The position numbers and the translations under genes were made by a program. Below the pieces are notes generated by a model. It ran no database searches, was not told the origin of the DNA, and saw nothing but the letters and a program-made list of their open reading frames with translations. Below, in pieces: positions 8,837 through 16,644 of a stretch of 64,000 nt of DNA; positions within the stretch are counted from its first letter, which is position 1, and each line of letters begins with the position of its first letter. Origin of the DNA: an uncultured Candidatus Saccharibacteria bacterium (lineage in GTDB: Bacteria > Patescibacteriota > Saccharimonadia > Saccharimonadales > Saccharimonadaceae). The stretch is from the NCBI GenBank assembly GCA_938039975.1, contig CALHTM010000002.1, positions 56,845-120,844 of the forward strand, given 5' to 3'.

Positions 8837-9012
8837 ATTTTATCCTATTTGTTTTTATTCGCTATAGACTTTATGTACTATAACATAAGCATCACGACAA
8901 AGTCAATACTAATTTACAAAACAAGCAAGCGCCACTTTACAAACAGAGGTGTATAAGTTATAATTGAAAACTGATTGTATACACTAAATCAATAACAGAG
9001 GTAAAGGAATTT

Positions 9013-9363
9013 ATGCCACTCATCAAATCAGCCGTTAAGCGAATGAAGCAAACCGCTAAGCGCCGCCAGCGTAACATCGGTATCAAACGCGATATCAAAT
9101 CTGCCACCAAGGAATTTTTGGCCAACCCGAGCGCCGCTACCCTAAGCAAAGCTCAAAGCGAGCTAGATACTGCCGTCAAGAAAGGCCTGCTCAAAAAGGC
9201 AACCGTCAGCCGCCGCAAATCAGCCCTAGCCAAGATCGCTAAAACTGCTGGCGTCAAGCTAGAAAAGAAGGCGGCCAAACCCGCTGCTAGCACCAAGAAA
9301 ACCCCTGCAAAAAAGCCAGCTGCCAAAACCACAGCCAAGAAGACCGTAGCTAAAACTGCTTAA
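9013..9363 (+). CDS. rpsT: 30S ribosomal protein S20 with histone-like tail
   Basis: A 116-residue protein; S20 binds 16S rRNA in the 30S body. Residues 1-80 match S20 (MPLIKSAVKRMKQTAKRRQRN, AKSELD-like segment, then KKGLLKKATVSRRKSALAK). Residues 85-116 add a Lys/Ala/Pro/Thr tail with repeated AAKP, PAKK and AKKT units, like the C-terminal tails of histone H1 proteins; ordinary S20 ends near residue 88. A Shine-Dalgarno AGGTAAAGGA precedes the ATG and a terminator follows. Confidence 0.95.
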   Translation: MPLIKSAVKRMKQTAKRRQRNIGIKRDIKSATKEFLANPSAATLSKAQSELDTAVKKGLLKKATVSRRKSALAKIAKTAGVKLEKKAAKPAASTKKTPAKKPAAKTTAKKTVAKTA

Positions 9364-9380
9364 TTTATAATAAAGAAATT

Positions 9381-9413
9381 AAAGCGCTTCGCAAGTCGGA
9401 GCGCTTTATTTTT
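9381..9413 (+). terminator. Terminator after rpsT
   Basis: AAAGCGCTTCG (9381-9391) pairs with CGGAGCGCTTT (9397-9407) with one mismatch, followed by ATTTTT. The holA stop codon on the other strand lies inside the stem (9406-9408), so the same hairpin may act in both directions. Confidence 0.85.
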
Positions 9414-10350
9414 GCCGCGAAGCCACCCGAAACAAAAAATCCTCCAACGCCGCCCACGGATCGACTGATGAGGTTTTCATTTGATAATCGCGCTCCGCCG
9501 CTAATTCAGTCAATTCCGCCAAGTCCTTTGGCGACAGCTGCCGAGCAAGCGGCCGCAACTTCTTGGCAACAAACGGATGTATGCCGAGATCAACCTTATC
9601 GCTAGCGCCAGCCGCTTCAGCCTTGGCTAATAACACCAGCTGCGACCACTGCGACCAGACCAACGGCGCCACTTTATAAACATCGTCGCTGCGGCGAAGT
9701 TCATCAAGCGCGCTCCGTAGATTTATCGTCTCGCCGCGTACCGCCAACTCAATGATATCAAACACCGAAAACTCACGTGCTGGCGGCAAAACCGTTGCAA
9801 TCGCTGCATCATCAATTTTCATGGCATTTTTCAAGGCAGCTACAGCATGAGTTAATTGTAATTGATCAATTTCGGCAGAACGCGATTTTTCATCGTCGAC
9901 AATTGCTCGCGCTACCATATTACTAGCCTGTGTTTTCGTCAACTTTACTCCGTGCTCGCTTGCATAGTCTAGCAGCCACTTTTCGGCCGCTGGACGCTGG
10001 CGATCAGTCAGCGGTGTTGCTTCAATTAGCTTTGCAGTTTTTTGCAAGGTTTTGAAAGTTTTGGTACGCTTATCCGGGCGCGGCTCAATCAATACCAAGT
10101 AGGTTTCTGCCGCAATATCGCTAGACCATTCGCCGAGCTTATCCCACAAGTCTTTTCGTTCCGAGAGCCGTTCAATAACAATCAGCCGCTGTTCTTGAAA
10201 TAAGCTCAAGCCGCGCACCGTATCAGCTAATTTATTCAAATCAAGACTGCTTGCATCGATTTTTTCGGGCCGAACGCCTAACGATTTCGCTAACTGTTGC
10301 AGCTCATATTGCGCACGGTAAGCGTTCGTGCCAATAATCAGATAAATCAT
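9406..10350 (-). CDS. holA: DNA polymerase III subunit delta
   Basis: A 314-residue subunit of the clamp-loader complex that opens the beta clamp. The start MIYLIIGTNAYRAQYELQQL has the delta N-terminus (IYLIxGxN), with LSLFQEQRLIVIERL in the position of the clamp-interacting Leu-Phe segment; the C-terminal helical collar ends with WAALEDFLFRVA. The length matches the family. Its ATG overlaps the TGA of mutM (ATGA), so replication and repair genes are translationally coupled. Confidence 0.9.
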   Translation of the reverse strand: MIYLIIGTNAYRAQYELQQLAKSLGVRPEKIDASSLDLNKLADTVRGLSLFQEQRLIVIERLSERKDLWDKLGEWSSDIAAETYLVLIEPRPDKRTKTFKTLQKTAKLIEATPLTDRQRPAAEKWLLDYASEHGVKLTKTQASNMVARAIVDDEKSRSAEIDQLQLTHAVAALKNAMKIDDAAIATVLPPAREFSVFDIIELAVRGETINLRSALDELRRSDDVYKVAPLVWSQWSQLVLLAKAEAAGASDKVDLGIHPFVAKKLRPLARQLSPKDLAELTELAAERDYQMKTSSVDPWAALEDFLFRVASRQK

Positions 10351-11315
10351 TTAACTTCCATCTGGCAGACCGGGCAAATATGCGTACCGCGACCGCCGAC
10401 TTTTAGCTTGATAATTTCTTGGTCGGGATGGCGATGGCAAGCTTGACCTTCGCGGCGAAACACATGAGCAAACGCCAAATAATTCCCTTTCCGGCCCTCG
10501 GCATCAACGTAATTCCTATCAGTCGAGCCGCCCTGATCGATACTCAATTGCAAGATTTGCCGCAACTCATTAAATAATGTGTTCAGCTGCTGATCGCTAA
10601 CGTTTTTTACCCGCGTTTGCGGATGAATCCGTGCCGCCCACAGCGCTTCGTCAGCGTAAATATTACCAACCCCAGCAATCACCGCCTGGTCAAGAAAAGC
10701 TGGCTTGATCATCGAGTTTTGACGGCGGCGAATCCGCTGGATGAAATCCTCGGCGTGCGTCTGAGGATCAAGCGGCTCCGGCCCAACCTTTTGCATGAAC
10801 GGCAAGTTCTTCACCTCATCAGTCGGTAACAATTTTACCCAGCCAAATTTGCGCTGATCGTTAAAAAACAGCCGCGACTCATCAGTAAAATCAATCTGCA
10901 CCCGCGTCGACCGATCCGGCAGCTCACCAATCAAGCTATCGTTTGGGTGACCGCCAGCGAAGTTAGGCACCTTGTCATCCTCGAGTATCATCGGAAAACA
11001 ATCCGGGTCCCGGTGACAAGCACGCCCAGATTTTTTCCGACGATACATCGCAGGATGACAACTGCGAAATACCAACTGCCCCGTCATTTTCAGATGTATC
11101 ACCAACGAATACTGCGTATCCAGATCAATCATCAGCACCTTTGCCCGCCGCCGCACCGCCGTCACGCGCGCGCCATATAAAAATTGTTCAACATCAGCCA
11201 GCGCATTCGGAAAGCTTTTTGGCGAATCAAACACCGTCGCCCGCGCCACCACTCGGCCTGGCAGTAGCTCCGCCAACCCGCGGCGAACCGTCTCGACTTC
11301 GGGAAGTTCTGGCAT
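10347..11315 (-). CDS. mutM: Formamidopyrimidine-DNA glycosylase (8-oxoguanine repair)
   Basis: A 322-residue base-excision repair enzyme that removes 8-oxoguanine and formamidopyrimidines and nicks the strand. The N-terminus MPELPEVETVRRGL carries catalytic Pro2 and Glu3; RRRAKVLMIDL has the conserved Lys; a helix-two-turn-helix (DQAVIAGVGNIYADEALW) follows. The C-terminal zinc finger is C-x2-H at residues about 296-299, then CPVC, so one usual Cys is His. Residues about 86-114 are extra: they are encoded by an 88-base palindrome (10973-11060) inserted in frame between strands of the N-terminal domain. Coupled to holA downstream and abutting the HAD gene (11316). Confidence 0.94.
   Translation of the reverse strand: MPELPEVETVRRGLAELLPGRVVARATVFDSPKSFPNALADVEQFLYGARVTAVRRRAKVLMIDLDTQYSLVIHLKMTGQLVFRSCHPAMYRRKKSGRACHRDPDCFPMILEDDKVPNFAGGHPNDSLIGELPDRSTRVQIDFTDESRLFFNDQRKFGWVKLLPTDEVKNLPFMQKVGPEPLDPQTHAEDFIQRIRRRQNSMIKPAFLDQAVIAGVGNIYADEALWAARIHPQTRVKNVSDQQLNTLFNELRQILQLSIDQGGSTDRNYVDAEGRKGNYLAFAHVFRREGQACHRHPDQEIIKLKVGGRGTHICPVCQMEVK
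10973..11060. repeat. Palindromic element inserted in frame in mutM
   Basis: It begins TGTCATCC and ends GGATGACA, exact complements. Inside, the arms continue to match with small bulges: CGA, GTATC, TCGGAAAA and AATCnGGG recur in both arms. It spans 88 bases and encodes about 29 residues of MutM rich in Cys, His, Arg and Lys. Ordinary MutM proteins have no residues at this place. Confidence 0.8.
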
Positions 11316-11894
11316 TTATGCCTCCAACAGAGCGTTCAAACGCTTAATAAGCAGCTCATTATCGGTGTACTGCAACGCCATCATTCCCGCTACCTCGGCG
11401 CCTTCGCAATTTTCGACACGATCGTCAATCATCACGCATTCGCTAGCGACGACACCTAAGCGGCCAGCTGTCAGCGTGAAAATTTCTGGGTTTGGTTTGG
11501 CCAAGCTTTCCTCGTACGACAACACGCGCACATCAAACATTTTTTCTAATTCGCCTGGCGCAAATAGATATTCCAGCGTACCGCCGCCAACGTTACTCAA
11601 CATCGCCATCTTCAAATTAGCGTACTGCTGGCGTAAATTTACGATATAGTTTATCAATTCCTCGTTGCGAATCCGCTTGTGCATCAAGAAATCATGCGTC
11701 TGCTGCTGTGTCCAGCCAAATAACTCAGCAATTCCCGATTCATACTCGCTACCGCTAATGAAACCGTAATCGTGCTGTTTACTGAGGTCGCGCAGCATTA
11801 CCTTGCCCTCTGGCTCGGCCATTCTTATTAGCGTATCAATACTGCCTCCGTACAGTACGCCAAAACAATCGAAAATAACTGCTTTTATTGCCAT
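11316..11894 (-). CDS. HAD-superfamily hydrolase
   Basis: A 192-residue haloacid dehalogenase-like phosphatase. All four motifs are visible: VIFDCFGVLYGG with the nucleophilic Asp (motif I), MLSNVGG (II), AKPNPEIF with Lys (III), and MIDDRVENCEGAEVAGM (IV). The cap is a small helical C1-type insert (residues about 15-85). The substrate is probably a phosphorylated sugar or nucleotide; sequence alone does not tell. The stop codon abuts the mutM start, and its own start follows the stop of the 11897 gene after 2 bases, so these genes form one tight minus-strand operon. Confidence 0.9.
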   Translation of the reverse strand: MAIKAVIFDCFGVLYGGSIDTLIRMAEPEGKVMLRDLSKQHDYGFISGSEYESGIAELFGWTQQQTHDFLMHKRIRNEELINYIVNLRQQYANLKMAMLSNVGGGTLEYLFAPGELEKMFDVRVLSYEESLAKPNPEIFTLTAGRLGVVASECVMIDDRVENCEGAEVAGMMALQYTDNELLIKRLNALLEA

Positions 11895-11896
11895 GA

Positions 11897-12499
11897 TTAG
11901 AAAATATTATTAAATGACGGTTTGAAATCTGGAATCTGATTGACAAAAAGAGCTTGGAGCTTCAGAGTATCAGCGTTAAGCGTACCAGGCGAGTCCTTGC
12001 AAGTTGAAGTCCACAAATTGGTATCGGTATTGTCGCCATCGCGCGTCTCGAATACGTAAGCCAGCCCTTTAGTAGCGCATACGCCGCGAATATCATCGTT
12101 TGATTTGTTATCAGAGGCCTGAATGTTGACCTTGACTAGCGCATAAGTAAACTGTTCATAAGCATTGCTATTATTAGCATATTCCTTCTTGTCCAAAACT
12201 CTATCCAGATAACCCGAATAAATAACGTATTTACGCGATGTTGGACTAACTGTAATCTGGTAGCTCTTGAATTCTTCATCGGCAACAATCGGACCGCGCA
12301 CTGTCCAGCGCACGCTGCGAATTGGGTCTTGATTTTTGATTTTGCTCTCTAGCGACTGTTCGGGAGTTTGCGGCTGCTCGGTCTTTTTGTCCGGATTCAG
12401 CAATGATCGCACAAGTGTTACCAAAATGGCAATAACAACCACCACAGTAATAATAGTAATGATTATCGGTAAAATTCTCGGTCGGGATCCTCTGTACAT
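11897..12499 (-). CDS. Membrane-anchored protein of unknown function
   Basis: A 200-residue protein with a single N-terminal membrane helix (residues about 9-32, PIIITIITVVVVIAILVTLV). A hydrophilic linker rich in Pro and Gln follows, then about 140 residues that should lie outside the cytoplasmic membrane. That part has a possible disulphide pair (VCATKG and STCKDS) and strand-like segments. No family recognised. It heads the operon with the HAD hydrolase, mutM and holA and has its own leaderless promoter. Confidence 0.75.
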   Translation of the reverse strand: MYRGSRPRILPIIITIITVVVVIAILVTLVRSLLNPDKKTEQPQTPEQSLESKIKNQDPIRSVRWTVRGPIVADEEFKSYQITVSPTSRKYVIYSGYLDRVLDKKEYANNSNAYEQFTYALVKVNIQASDNKSNDDIRGVCATKGLAYVFETRDGDNTDTNLWTSTCKDSPGTLNADTLKLQALFVNQIPDFKPSFNNIF

Positions 12500-12505
12500 G
12501 TTTGT

Positions 12506-12514
12506 ATTTTAACA
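12506..12514 (-). promoter_or_regulatory. Extended -10 promoter of the 12499 gene
   Basis: Minus-strand TGTTAAAAT, then 6 bases to the ATG at 12499. Confidence 0.65.
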
Positions 12515-12528
12515 CACTTGCCACGCAG

Positions 12529-13221
12529 CTATGCCATCACATCACAAACAGCTGTAGCGCCTAAGTCTAATCCTGCTTGTACACATCGTTCCGCGTCTGC
12601 CCCCAATCCTTCATCTCTAAGAGGCTGCACGATGTCATCGAATCTATCTGAATTTTTCTTCGCTTTTATCTCCGCTTCTTTCTTTGCTTTTATTTTTTTC
12701 TCTGTCTCTGGATCAATTATTTCATCTAGCGGCAAAAATTCATTGCCAGCGAGATCTCCTACTATGAACCCTCTATGTTTGGCTTCAGATTCAGATTCAG
12801 ACATCCAAAAAAAATTAATAGCCCTACCGTCTTCAGGATAAATCGTATCAATAGTCTTGACACCAATTGGCCAGAAAGGATATCTTCCGTGCTCAGTTTT
12901 TTTCGCGCTACTTATTTTTTGAATTTCTACTCTTATTGGTTGATCTCCCTCAACCTCGCTAGACTCACAACGAACCACTCGCCAATTATTAGATCCTATT
13001 CCATGATATCTGTTTCCAATACCCAAAACATTATCATCTGGATCAACAAACAGACCAATTAAGTAACCGTAGCCGTCTCCTTCAAGAACCTTACTCACAG
13101 CGTCGCGTTGCTCAATGATACGTCTTAGTTGTTGCTCGTCCTGTTTTAACTGCGCTATGCGCTCTTGCCTAGCCCCTTCAGGTTTAGGGTTGCTATTTTC
13201 TGGTGATATATTCCGTACCAT
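12529..13221 (-). CDS. Soluble protein of unknown function with coiled-coil ends
   Basis: A 230-residue protein. Residues 15-50 form a likely coiled coil (RIAQLKQDEQQLRRIIEQRD). The middle, with GDGYGYLIGLFVDPDDNVLGIGNRYHG and later AINFFWM, looks like a folded beta domain. Residues 160-200 are a Lys/Glu-rich helix (KKIKAKKEAEIKAKK). No membrane segment. AAGAAGG precedes the ATG, and a TGGTATAAT promoter lies about 45 bases upstream, so this gene has a normal leader, unlike several neighbours. I recognise no family. Confidence 0.7.
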   Translation of the reverse strand: MVRNISPENSNPKPEGARQERIAQLKQDEQQLRRIIEQRDAVSKVLEGDGYGYLIGLFVDPDDNVLGIGNRYHGIGSNNWRVVRCESSEVEGDQPIRVEIQKISSAKKTEHGRYPFWPIGVKTIDTIYPEDGRAINFFWMSESESEAKHRGFIVGDLAGNEFLPLDEIIDPETEKKIKAKKEAEIKAKKNSDRFDDIVQPLRDEGLGADAERCVQAGLDLGATAVCDVMA

Positions 13222-13330
13222 AACATCCGCCTTCTTGCTTAAGCTAACTGTAGTTAGATTATACCACAGTTGCCGTCATTTGTCCATATTTGTACGGGTT
13301 TTCGCTAATTTTCAGCAAATTTTAAGTTTT

Positions 13331-15976
13331 TTACACTTCGCCCCAGTTATTGCCGATTTTGACGTCGACTTTGAGCTTGATACCGAGCTGCGGGTAGATA
13401 TTTTCCATAGTCTCTACCAGCATTTTACTGACCACTTCAGCGTTTTGGCGCGGACATTCAACCATAATACTGTCATGGATTTGCAAGATTTGGTAGCCGA
13501 GCGGGGTATTTTTGTCTGTAGATATAGATTTGCTGCCTTCAGAGACCGGCAAATTCGAAAAGAACGAATTCGCCTTGCCGGAAAGGCAAGTCTCTTCAGG
13601 CAGCGAATCTATATCTACTAGTACCAAACCCTTCTCTACCGCCAGCATCGCCAACTTCATCAAATCCGCCTCGGTACCTTGTATTGGCATATTAGCTGCT
13701 GCACGCTCGGCAGCCGAGCGAACAGCAAAATTATTCGATCTAACATCAGGTGTCGGCCGGCGGCGGCCAAACAATGTCTGCACAAAGCCATCTTCGTGCG
13801 CTTGACGGATTGTTTGTTCCATGAACTCTTTGATGTGCGGACGGATACGATAATATTCGTCGATGAAATGCTGCGCCTCGCCGTAACTCATATTAGCAGC
13901 CGCTGCCAAGCCGTGCTGGCTCATTCCGTATAATACGCCGAAATTCACCACTTTAGCGCGGCGGCGCTGTGCTGGTGTCACTTCATTAATCGGTACGTTA
14001 TAAACTTCTGCTGCCGTCTTGGCGTGAATATCAACGTCGGTATTAAAATCTTCAATCATCTGTTTTTCGCCAGCCATCACCGCCGCCAGGCGCAGCTCAA
14101 ATTGCGAATAATCAGCATTTACGAAAACATTGCCAGGCGCTGGCACAAAGGCATCGCGAATCTGCCGGCCTAGCTCGGTACGAATTGGTATGTTTTGTAA
14201 ATTCGGATTAGTGCTAGATAGCCGCCCAGTTGCTGTTGCGTCTTGATTAAACGTCGTGTGGATATATCCGTTAGCGTCAGTTTGCTCTGGTAAGGCTGCC
14301 ACATAGGTATTTTGTAATTTCGACAGTTCGCGGAAACGCTCGACCAACTCAATAATTGGATGTTGCCCGCGCAGCTTATCAAGTTCCTTTTGGTTGGTTG
14401 AATAACCAGTTTTGCCTTTTTTAATACCGGCTGTCGGCAAGAGCAGCTTATCAAATAGCGCGCTAGCCAACTGCGCCGGGCTAGCAACATTAAATTCGTA
14501 ACCGACCATATCATAAATATTCTGCTGAACCGCTGCAATCTCTTGCGCTAATGATTTATTCATTTTTTCGAGTTTGCCGGCATCGATTTTGATACCTCGA
14601 AATTCCATTTGTGCTAAGACATTAATCAGCGGAAAATCCATCGTCTGCGCCACCTGCTGGAGGTCAGCCTGCTCAACCAATGCCGACTTTTGTTGTTCAT
14701 AAACTACCCAAAGTGCTGCCATCGCCAATCTTGGGTCGTCCAAAGATTCTACGCCCGCCAAATCCACTAATTCGCGCGATTTGCGCAAAGGATTTAACAA
14801 AAATGAGCCCTGCGCGGTATCGTGTTTAACAGCCGGTAGCCGCTGGCAGCCAGCACCGAGAAGCGTTTTGAGAAACTCCTTTGTGTCGTGGCCAACTATC
14901 GAAGCTTCTGCTAAAATAGCGCTTGCTTTAGCCAGCGGCAAGCGAGCGACCTTGCCTTTTTCATGGCTCAGCCAAACCATATCACCATCCCAAATTACCA
15001 GTAATTCTGGCGCCATTACCAACATCGGTATGACTTTATCGCCCGATATTTCAACAGCTGGCGCAAGAATATTATTTGGAGTCACTTCTGAAGCACCATC
15101 GCGCATGTGTTGTGGTAATTTTCGCAACAATGAGCGAAACTCCAGCTTTTCGAGTAACTCTCGCAATTTCGCCGTGTCTAAGTCGCGCACGTTCATTGCC
15201 TCTAAATCGAGTTTCACTGGCGCATCGGTGAATAGCCGCGCCAATTCCCTACTCATATAAGCAGATTTTTTGCCAGCTTCTAGTTTGCGGCGCAAACTGT
15301 CTTTAATCTGCCATAGATTCTCATAAACGCCGTCTAGTGTTTCAAATTGCTGTAGTAATTTGACAGCTGTCTTCTCGCCGACCCCCGGCACCCCAGGGAT
15401 ATTATCCGACGAATCGCCTTTCAAGCTTTTCAAGTCGAGAAATTGGCCAATCCGAATACCGTAGCGCTTCTCAAACGCTGGAATATCAAATTTATCGATA
15501 TTGGTTAAGCCTTTTTTGAGCGCATAAAGATACGTGTTTTGGTCGAGAATTTGCAGCGCGTCCAAGTCGCTAGTAATCAAATATGTTTCGATGTCGCCGT
15601 GCTGTTCAGCCTGCTTGTCTAGCGTTGCCATGATATCGTCGGCTTCATAATCGTCGAACTCGTACAGCGGCCAACTAAAGGCTGCCAACAGTTCGTGCAA
15701 AATCGGAATCTGCGCGTAAAAATCTGACGGCGCTGGCTTGCGCCCGGCCTTGTAATCAGGATAAATCGCCAACCGCCGGCGAATATTCGTTCCTCGTTTA
15801 TCCCACGCCACGCAAACATAATCAGGCTCAAGCTGCTTAATTAATTCTAAACTCAGCGCCGCGAAACCATACACGCCGCCTGTCGGCGTCCCGTCTGCGG
15901 TCGACAACCCAGGCATAGCATAGTAGCCGCGATAGAACACGCTTTTACCGTCGATAATCACTAAGCGTTTGACCAT
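13331..15976 (-). CDS. polA: DNA polymerase I with in-frame insertion
   Basis: An 881-residue polymerase for Okazaki fragment processing and repair. The 5'-nuclease domain is intact at the N-terminus (IDGKSVFYRGYYAM; DYEADDIMATL; SLKGDSSDNIPGVPGVGEKTA). The middle 3'-5' exonuclease domain lacks the acidic catalytic motifs (the first strand reads MLVMAPELLVIWDGD), so proofreading is probably lost, as in Taq polymerase. Polymerase motifs are present: DYSQFELRLAA (A), RRRAKVVNFGVLYGMSQHGL (B), QIHDSIMVE (C). About 35-40 residues (about 786-819 of the protein) between the helix after motif B and motif C are extra and come from a 101-base palindrome. Leaderless promoter, divergent from the 16048 gene. 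Confidence 0.96.
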   Translation of the reverse strand: MVKRLVIIDGKSVFYRGYYAMPGLSTADGTPTGGVYGFAALSLELIKQLEPDYVCVAWDKRGTNIRRRLAIYPDYKAGRKPAPSDFYAQIPILHELLAAFSWPLYEFDDYEADDIMATLDKQAEQHGDIETYLITSDLDALQILDQNTYLYALKKGLTNIDKFDIPAFEKRYGIRIGQFLDLKSLKGDSSDNIPGVPGVGEKTAVKLLQQFETLDGVYENLWQIKDSLRRKLEAGKKSAYMSRELARLFTDAPVKLDLEAMNVRDLDTAKLRELLEKLEFRSLLRKLPQHMRDGASEVTPNNILAPAVEISGDKVIPMLVMAPELLVIWDGDMVWLSHEKGKVARLPLAKASAILAEASIVGHDTKEFLKTLLGAGCQRLPAVKHDTAQGSFLLNPLRKSRELVDLAGVESLDDPRLAMAALWVVYEQQKSALVEQADLQQVAQTMDFPLINVLAQMEFRGIKIDAGKLEKMNKSLAQEIAAVQQNIYDMVGYEFNVASPAQLASALFDKLLLPTAGIKKGKTGYSTNQKELDKLRGQHPIIELVERFRELSKLQNTYVAALPEQTDANGYIHTTFNQDATATGRLSSTNPNLQNIPIRTELGRQIRDAFVPAPGNVFVNADYSQFELRLAAVMAGEKQMIEDFNTDVDIHAKTAAEVYNVPINEVTPAQRRRAKVVNFGVLYGMSQHGLAAAANMSYGEAQHFIDEYYRIRPHIKEFMEQTIRQAHEDGFVQTLFGRRRPTPDVRSNNFAVRSAAERAAANMPIQGTEADLMKLAMLAVEKGLVLVDIDSLPEETCLSGKANSFFSNLPVSEGSKSISTDKNTPLGYQILQIHDSIMVECPRQNAEVVSKMLVETMENIYPQLGIKLKVDVKIGNNWGEV
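13518..13618. repeat. Palindromic element inserted in frame in polA
   Basis: Outer arms GTAGATATAGATT and AATCTATATCTAC (13518-13530 and 13606-13618) are exact complements; the match continues through GCTGCC and AGAGAC with few mismatches. The centre folds again (GGCAAATTCG against CGAATTCGCC). It spans 101 bases and has no clear sequence similarity to the mutM element. It encodes residues absent from usual PolA proteins. Confidence 0.85.
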
Positions 15977-15982
15977 ATTTAT

Positions 15983-15988
15983 ATTATA
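15983..15988 (-). promoter_or_regulatory. -10 box of the leaderless polA promoter
   Basis: Minus-strand TATAAT, then 6 bases to the ATG at 15976. Confidence 0.65.
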
Positions 15989-16035
15989 CGCTATCTAAGG
16001 GCCGTTACTTACAAGCGAATATAGCCATAATCATG

Positions 16036-16041
16036 TATACT
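16036..16041 (+). promoter_or_regulatory. -10 box of the 16048 gene
   Basis: TATACT preceded by TG, then 6 bases to the ATG at 16048. It argues for 16048 rather than the in-frame ATG at 16033, which lies before the -10 box. Confidence 0.65.
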
Positions 16042-16047
16042 AAGGTT

Positions 16048-16629
16048 ATGACATCACAAGAAAAACCAGCCAAGATTTTGGCATTCGTCGGATTGCCTGG
16101 CGCCGGCAAAACCGAAGCAACCAATTTCGTAGCCGCCAAAGGTTTTCCCAAAATCTACGGCGGCGGCATTTTGTACGACGAAATGCGCGCCCGAGGCGTT
16201 GAAATCACGCCCGAATCGCAAGCCGAATTTCGCAAACAGTGGCGCGAACGCGACGGCAAAGACGTTATCGTCCGCCGCGCCGCCGAGCAATTGCACCGCT
16301 TAATTGATGCTGGCCAGCATCGTTTATTGTTCGACGGGCTCTATTCCTGGACAGAGTACAAGTTTCTCAAACACGAGTTTCCTGGCGAACTCATCGTTGC
16401 CGCCATTGTCGCGCCAAAACATTTGCGCCACCGCCGTCTCGCAACTCGCCCCGAGCGGCCATTCACCGCCGAACAAGCTAACCAGCGCGACTGGTCAGAG
16501 ATTGAGGATATCGAAAAAGGCGGACCAATAGCTATCGCTGATTATTATTTAATTAACGACAGCGATATCACTGCGTTATATGCCAAGATTAATTCGCTGC
16601 TCAGCACAACTGGTTTCGTTAACTTATAA
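16048..16629 (+). CDS. P-loop nucleotide kinase, dephospho-CoA kinase-like
   Basis: A 193-residue NTPase. The Walker A loop FVGLPGAGKTEAT is at residues about 12-25. The layout resembles the UPF0200 / dephospho-CoA kinase-like group best known from archaea: YGGGILYDEMRARG after the first strand, GKDVIVRRAAEQ, LLFDGLYSWTEYKFL, IVAPKHLRHRRLATR (lid), RDWSEIEDIEKGGPIAIADYYLIND. Such proteins phosphorylate a nucleoside or nucleotide-like compound; the substrate of this group is unsettled. The 3' end converges on rpoD with a 15-base gap. Confidence 0.8.
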   Translation: MTSQEKPAKILAFVGLPGAGKTEATNFVAAKGFPKIYGGGILYDEMRARGVEITPESQAEFRKQWRERDGKDVIVRRAAEQLHRLIDAGQHRLLFDGLYSWTEYKFLKHEFPGELIVAAIVAPKHLRHRRLATRPERPFTAEQANQRDWSEIEDIEKGGPIAIADYYLINDSDITALYAKINSLLSTTGFVNL

Positions 16630-16644
16630 CACCTAAAACCAAAA

